DNA of 9,642 nt from Actinomycetota bacterium (GTDB taxonomy: Bacteria; Actinomycetota; Thermoleophilia; Gaiellales; Gaiellaceae). The notes under the pieces are model-generated. The model searched no databases, had not been told where the DNA came from, and saw only the letters and a program-made list of their open reading frames with translations. The stretch's first letter is position 1. Every line of letters starts with the position of its first letter. Both the position numbers and the translations under genes were made by a program. Location: the NCBI GenBank assembly GCA_013694685.1, contig JACDBY010000284.1:1-9642 (forward strand), read 5' to 3'. This document shows, in pieces, positions 6,636 through 9,642 of this stretch.

Positions 6636-7235
6636 GTGCCCCGTCTCACCGAAGCGCAGAAGAGCGAGCGTCACGAGCGCATCCTCGCGGGCGCACGGCG
6701 GTGCTTCGCGCGCTACGGCTACGAAGGTGCGACCGTCGTGCGCCTGGAAGAGGAGATCGGTCTCTCGCGGGGCGCGATCTTCAACTGGTTCCCGTCCAAG
6801 CAGGAGCTCTTCATCGCGCTCGCGACCCGCGACAACGAACGGTTGCTCGTGCTCTTCGCCGAGGAGGGAATCGAGGCGCTCATCACTGCGATGACCGAGG
6901 ATGACCCCGACTGGCTGGCGGTCTACCTCGAGTTCGGACGGAGGCTCAAGGGGGATGCGGATCTGCGTGAGCGCTGGAAGTCGATCGCCCCGGTCGACGC
7001 GCGTCAGCGAAGCCGCGGCTGGATCGAAGCAGGGCAGAAGGCGAAGCGTCTGCGCGACGACATCTCCGCGGACGACATCGGCCGCTTCCTCGGCGTACTT
7101 CTCGACGGGATCGCGGTGCAGCGCGCGCTCGGATTCGACTCACCCGCTCCCGAGGTCCTTCACCGTCTTGCGCGTGCAGCGCTCCGCCCTCCCTCGCGAA
7201 GCGGGAATCCGCAAAAGCGGAGTCCCGCCGCTTGA
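6636..7235 (+). CDS. TetR-family repressor, AcnR-like
   Basis: The product has 199 residues from GTG 6636. Residues about 13-60 form the TetR DNA-binding domain: RILAGARRCFARYGYEGATV, RLEEEIGLSRGAIFNWFPSK (recognition helix around SRGAIFNWF) and ELFIAL. The rest is an all-helical ligand/dimer domain. The DNA-binding domain and the DWLAVYLEFGRRLKGDADLRERW stretch resemble Corynebacterium AcnR, the aconitase repressor. No aconitase gene is in view, so an acnR name is not justified. It is divergent, by 44 bp, from the operon holding two MFS exporters, with a palindrome in the shared promoter region, so the likely role is repression of that operon and of itself. The last residues (about 185-199, rich in Ser/Pro/Arg) are encoded by a strong inverted repeat and look unlike a normal TetR C-terminus. 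It is convergent with the transglycosylase gene. Confidence 0.9.
   Translation: MPRLTEAQKSERHERILAGARRCFARYGYEGATVVRLEEEIGLSRGAIFNWFPSKQELFIALATRDNERLLVLFAEEGIEALITAMTEDDPDWLAVYLEFGRRLKGDADLRERWKSIAPVDARQRSRGWIEAGQKAKRLRDDISADDIGRFLGVLLDGIAVQRALGFDSPAPEVLHRLARAALRPPSRSGNPQKRSPAA
7201..7228. repeat. Strong inverted repeat inside the 3' end of tetR
   Basis: GCGGGAATCCGC (7201-7212), loop AAAA, GCGGAGTCCCGC (7217-7228): 11 of 12 pairs with one A-G mismatch. It ends 5 nt before the TGA stop codon of tetR. No T-tract follows on either strand. It may act as a bidirectional terminator for the convergent genes or be an interspersed repeat that landed in the gene end. Confidence 0.7.
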
Positions 7236-7238
7236 TCC

Positions 7239-7284
7239 CTCGCCTGCGGCGAGCGCAGATCCCTGAAGGCGCCCCTTCCGGGGC
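7239..7284. terminator. Hairpins between convergent genes, possible terminators
   Basis: CTCGCC-TGC-GGCGAG (7239-7253, perfect 6-bp stem) and GCCCC-TTCC-GGGGC (7271-7284) lie in the 72-bp gap between tetR and the transglycosylase gene, which converge here. Neither has a T-tract, so intrinsic termination is uncertain. Nothing else is seen in this gap. Confidence 0.35.
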
Positions 7285-7307
7285 CGCAACTGCGTTCCAC
7301 CTCGACC

Positions 7308-7859
7308 TCAGGTCGGATCGAGCTCGTCCGCGTAGGTGTCGGCGTAGACCTGCTCTGCGTCGAGCACGCGGGCGACATAGGTGCGCGTCTCCGGGAACTG
7401 GATTCCGACCCCCGCGCGCCGCCACCGGTCGACGTTTCCCTGACCCGCGTGGTAGGCCGCGAGCGCCGTCTCCAGGTCGTCGTACCGGTCGAGCAGGTTC
7501 CGGAGGTACCACGAGCCGTACCGCACGTTGAGCTCGGGATCGACGAGATCGGAGAGGACGAACCGGTTGCCACCGGTTCGTGTCGCGATGCCCCTCGCGG
7601 TGTCCGGGAGGAGCTGCATCAGGCCGACGGCGCCCGCGGTGGAGCGCGCATCGGCGTCGAACTTGCTCTCCGTGTAGATCACGGCGGCGAGGAGGGTCGG
7701 CTGCAGGTCGTAGTTCTGGGCGTGCGAGCGGACGATCGCGTCGTAGCGGAGCGGGTAGCGAGCCCGCTGGTACCACTCGGGCTCCTCGTTCACGACCCAC
7801 GCCACCGCGCCGACCGCGACGGCCGCGAGCACCGCTCCGACGAGCAGGAGACGTCTCAT
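7308..7859 (-). CDS. Membrane-anchored lytic transglycosylase (SLT/goose-lysozyme-like domain)
   Basis: It cleaves the MurNAc-GlcNAc bond of peptidoglycan, outside the cytoplasmic membrane. The 183-residue product starts at ATG 7859, which overlaps the coaE TGA (ATGA). Residues 2-4 (RRL) and 5-23 (LLVGAVLAAVAVGAVAWVV) form a positively charged N-terminus and one membrane anchor or uncleaved signal. The SLT domain fills residues about 38-165: TESKF with catalytic E64, GLMQLLPDTA (79-88) and AYHAGQGNV (135-143), all family signatures in the right order. There is no LysM or other wall-binding domain, so it is a minimal enzyme. It is the last gene of the rpsA-coaE unit and is probably translated by coupling to coaE. 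An upstream extension to 7910 is open but lies inside coaE and lacks signal-peptide character. Confidence 0.9.
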   Translation of the reverse strand: MRRLLLVGAVLAAVAVGAVAWVVNEEPEWYQRARYPLRYDAIVRSHAQNYDLQPTLLAAVIYTESKFDADARSTAGAVGLMQLLPDTARGIATRTGGNRFVLSDLVDPELNVRYGSWYLRNLLDRYDDLETALAAYHAGQGNVDRWRRAGVGIQFPETRTYVARVLDAEQVYADTYADELDPT

Positions 7860-8461
7860 GCAGTCGACGCACCCCCGCTTTCGAGCTCGGCCATCACCGA
7901 TCCCACCCACTCCCGTAGATCCTCGAACGTGCCCGTGTTGACGTAGTGATAGTCGGCGCGCCGGATCTTCTCGCGGTCGGGCAGGAGTCGCGCGTCACGA
8001 TCGTCGCGCGCGACGCGGCGGCGCTGCTCGCGGAGCGCTCTCGGCGCCGTGATCACGACGACCTTGTCGAAGCGCTCCTCGCCCCCCACCTCGAAGAGAA
8101 GCGGGACCTCGGTGACGCAGACCCGCGGCGGCTCGTCGAGCTCGGCGAGCCGCTCGCGCCAGGTGAGGTACTCACGGGAGACGAGTGGATGGAGAAGCGA
8201 CTCGAGCCAGGCGAGCAACGCACGATCTGCAAAGACCTTCTGCGCGACGAGGCTCCGGTCGGGGCGCCCGTCGAGCCCGAGCACGTCGGCACCGAGCTTC
8301 TCGACGATCCGCTCGAGGACCATGTCGTCGGTCGCGAGCAGGTGGTGGACGATCTCGTCGCTCGAGACGGTCGCCGCGCCGTGCGATCGGAACGCATCGA
8401 GCGCCGCCGACTTCCCGGCTCCGATTCCGCCGGTGATCGCGACCGCGACCGGCCGCGGCAC
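7856..8461 (-). CDS. coaE: Dephospho-CoA kinase
   Basis: It catalyses the last step of coenzyme A synthesis: ATP-dependent phosphorylation of the 3'-hydroxyl of dephospho-CoA, in the cytoplasm. The 201-residue product has the usual length. It begins VPRPVAVAITGGIGAGKS with the P-loop GGIGAGKS at about residues 11-18. SSDEIVH follows, then the family motif VPLLFE in the middle and the C-terminal RRADYHYVNTGTFEDL. The start is GTG 8461, with GACGAGG about 5 nt before it. A TTG at 8479 would add six residues ahead of the conserved start and is less likely. The start codon and part of the ribosome binding site lie in the arm of a long hairpin (see 8461-8529). It follows rpsA by 126 nt on the same strand, the usual order in Actinobacteria, and its TGA overlaps the ATG of the transglycosylase gene. 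Confidence 0.95.
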   Translation of the reverse strand: MPRPVAVAITGGIGAGKSAALDAFRSHGAATVSSDEIVHHLLATDDMVLERIVEKLGADVLGLDGRPDRSLVAQKVFADRALLAWLESLLHPLVSREYLTWRERLAELDEPPRVCVTEVPLLFEVGGEERFDKVVVITAPRALREQRRRVARDDRDARLLPDREKIRRADYHYVNTGTFEDLREWVGSVMAELESGGASTA

Positions 8462-8529
8462 TAGTGCCTCGTCTCGCAACGTTCCACCGGAAACTGCGCC
8501 GGTGGGTCGTTGCGACTCCGGGGCACTAG
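8461..8529 (-). promoter_or_regulatory. Long hairpin covering the coaE translation start
   Basis: Nested arms pair in order: CTAGTGCC (8461-8468) with GGCACTAG (8522-8529), TCGCAACG (8474-8481) with CGTTGCGA (8508-8515), CCACCGG (8484-8490) with CCGGTGG (8499-8505), around an 8-nt loop. Short internal loops separate the arms. In coaE mRNA the outer 3' arm holds the end of the GAGG ribosome binding site and the first base of the GTG start. It may be a translational control leader, a terminator/attenuator after rpsA, or a repeat element. Confidence 0.6.
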
Positions 8530-8552
8530 GTGCCGGACAGGTCCGACACCTA
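8527..8552. repeat. REP-like palindrome between rpsA and coaE
   Basis: TAGGTGCCGGAC (8527-8538), loop AG, GTCCGACACCTA (8541-8552): 11 of 12 pairs, one C-A mismatch. It follows the larger hairpin directly and shares three bases (TAG, 8527-8529) with its outer arm. Compact GC-rich palindromes of this type between genes are typical of REP or RAYT-associated repeats; no transposase is present here. Confidence 0.55.
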
Positions 8553-8587
8553 CACCGGCTTCCGCGGAGACGTTACAAGACACCGCC

Positions 8588-9642
8588 CTAGGCGGCGTCG
8601 GGCTCGGTCTCGTCCGGGTCGTCGTCGCCGGCGGTATCGATGTTGAGCGCGTCCGCGGCCTCGTCGTCCGGGATGTCCTCGGCCTGCTCGGCGTCCTTCG
8701 TCGCCTCGTCCGGGTCGCTCGCGACCGCGTCGTCGATGTCGGCCACGGGCTCTGCGGCAGCCGCACTCGCCTCGACCTCGTCGTCCGACGCCCGCTCGCT
8801 CGGCGCCTCGTCGGTGGTGACGGGCTCGGCAAGCTCGTTCTCGGGCGAGGCCAAGGTTTCGACGGCAGGCTCGGGCTCGTCCGTCTCGGACTCGGCGGCG
8901 ACCTCGAGGTCGTCCTCGAGCAGGATGGTCGTGCTCGTCGGGAAGGCCTCCTCGGAGAGCTTGAGATCGGGGGTCGAGTGGACGGATTCGGCGCCGTCCG
9001 CCCGCGGGACGGGAACCGCTCCGTCCTCGACACGCTTGAGCGAGAGCGAGAGCCGGCGCCTGTCGCCGTCGATCTCGAGCACGAGGACGTTGACCGGGTC
9101 GCCCTGCGAGACGACCTCGCGCGGGTTCTCGACGTGGTGGCTGGCGAGCTCGGAGATGTGCACGAGTCCCTCGACACCGGGAAGGATCTCGACGAACGCG
9201 CCGAACGTGACGACCTTCGTGACGCGACCCTCGACGACGTCGCCCTCGCCGTAGCTCTCGAGCACCTGCTGCCACGGGTCGGATTGCGTCTGCTTGAGGC
9301 CGAGCGAGATCCGCTGGCGCTCCCGGTCGATGTCGAGCACCTTGACCGAGACGGTCTGGCCGATGTCGAGCACCTCCGAGGGGTGGTTCACGTGCGACCA
9401 GCTGAGCTCGGAGATGTGAATCAGGCCGTCCATCCCGTCGAGGTCGACGAACGCGCCGAAGTCGACGATGTTCGAGATCGTGCCCTCGACGACATCACCC
9501 GGGTTGAGGCGGTCGAGGATCGCCTGGCGCATCTCCTTGCGCTCGTCCTCGAGGACGGCGCGACGGGAGAGAACCACGTTGTTCCGCGAGCGGTTGAGCT
9601 CGATCACCTTGCAGCGGAGCTCCTTCGCGAGAAACTCGTCGA
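8588..9642 (-). CDS. rpsA: 30S ribosomal protein S1, C-terminal part (5' end outside window)
   Basis: S1 binds mRNA and helps the 30S subunit load it. The gene enters at the right edge (DEFLAKELRCK) and runs 350 visible residues to TAG 8588-8590. The first visible residues end one S1 repeat (VIELNRSRNNVVLSRR, about 12-27). Two full S1 (OB-fold) repeats follow, about 47-118 and 132-203, both with FGAFV, a G(L/V)HISEL strand and a VLxID-Rxx(I/L)SL(G/S)LK ending. The last 146 or so residues are a disordered tail very rich in Asp, Glu and Ala, with no further S1 repeat. Tails of this type occur in actinobacterial S1 proteins. The stop codon forms the loop of a small perfect hairpin (CCGCC-CTA-GGCGG, 8583-8595). 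It heads the rpsA-coaE-transglycosylase unit; its promoter lies outside the window. Confidence 0.96.
   Translation of the reverse strand, partial: DEFLAKELRCKVIELNRSRNNVVLSRRAVLEDERKEMRQAILDRLNPGDVVEGTISNIVDFGAFVDLDGMDGLIHISELSWSHVNHPSEVLDIGQTVSVKVLDIDRERQRISLGLKQTQSDPWQQVLESYGEGDVVEGRVTKVVTFGAFVEILPGVEGLVHISELASHHVENPREVVSQGDPVNVLVLEIDGDRRRLSLSLKRVEDGAVPVPRADGAESVHSTPDLKLSEEAFPTSTTILLEDDLEVAAESETDEPEPAVETLASPENELAEPVTTDEAPSERASDDEVEASAAAAEPVADIDDAVASDPDEATKDAEQAEDIPDDEAADALNIDTAGDDDPDETEPDAA

Noticed and set aside
6636..7235. Naming the TetR gene acnR
   Set aside because: Similarity to AcnR was judged by eye, no aconitase gene is adjacent, and the neighbourhood points to exporters.
9146..9418. 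Repeated 15-mer GAGCTCGGAGATGTG (9146-9160 and 9404-9418) as a DNA repeat
   Set aside because: Both copies encode the HISEL strand of successive S1 domains; this is protein repeat conservation.

Overview
The window is high-GC DNA with dense, mostly leaderless or ATGA-coupled genes. This suits an actinobacterium, most likely class Thermoleophilia (Gaiella/Solirubrobacter-like). The taxonomic call is an inference from the rpsA-coaE order, an S1 protein with four-domain-type repeats and a long acidic tail, an AcnR-like TetR protein, and a secreted N,N-dimethylformamidase-like protein. No rRNA, tRNA, CRISPR array, insertion sequence or phage gene is visible.

Layout, left to right. (1) Positions 1-461 (+) hold the 3' end of an extracellular beta-sandwich protein. 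(2) Positions 483-1769 (-) encode a membrane diguanylate cyclase with intact GGDEF and I-site. It is divergent from (3), 1838-3484 (+), a Tat-exported protein with an N,N-dimethylformamidase large-subunit-like C-terminal domain. (4) Positions 3415-6591 (-) form one transcription unit read right to left: a decayed M29 aminopeptidase, then two tandem paralogous MFS exporters with a 2-nt gap and an ATGA overlap. The second exporter runs 70 nt into the 3' end of gene (3). (5) A 44-bp divergent intergenic region carries a good leaderless promoter for the exporter unit, with an ACGTACGT palindrome between -35 and -10. (6) Positions 6636-7235 (+) encode a TetR/AcnR-like repressor, the obvious candidate to bind there. 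(7) Positions 7308-9642 (-) form the second unit, rpsA - coaE - lytic transglycosylase. coaE and the transglycosylase share an ATGA overlap, and a 126-nt gap full of strong hairpins separates rpsA from coaE.

How they work together: the TetR protein probably represses the exporter operon and itself. The aminopeptidase that once led the operon has lost about 150 internal residues and shifted frame, so the operon now appears to serve only export. The rpsA-coaE-transglycosylase unit combines translation, the last step of coenzyme A synthesis and peptidoglycan turnover. The hairpin that covers the coaE start suggests coaE may be controlled separately from rpsA.

I found no complete new defence or biosynthetic system. 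The points most worth checking are the operator-in-promoter arrangement, the structured coaE leader, the decayed aminopeptidase, and the metal-site residues of the dimethylformamidase-like protein.
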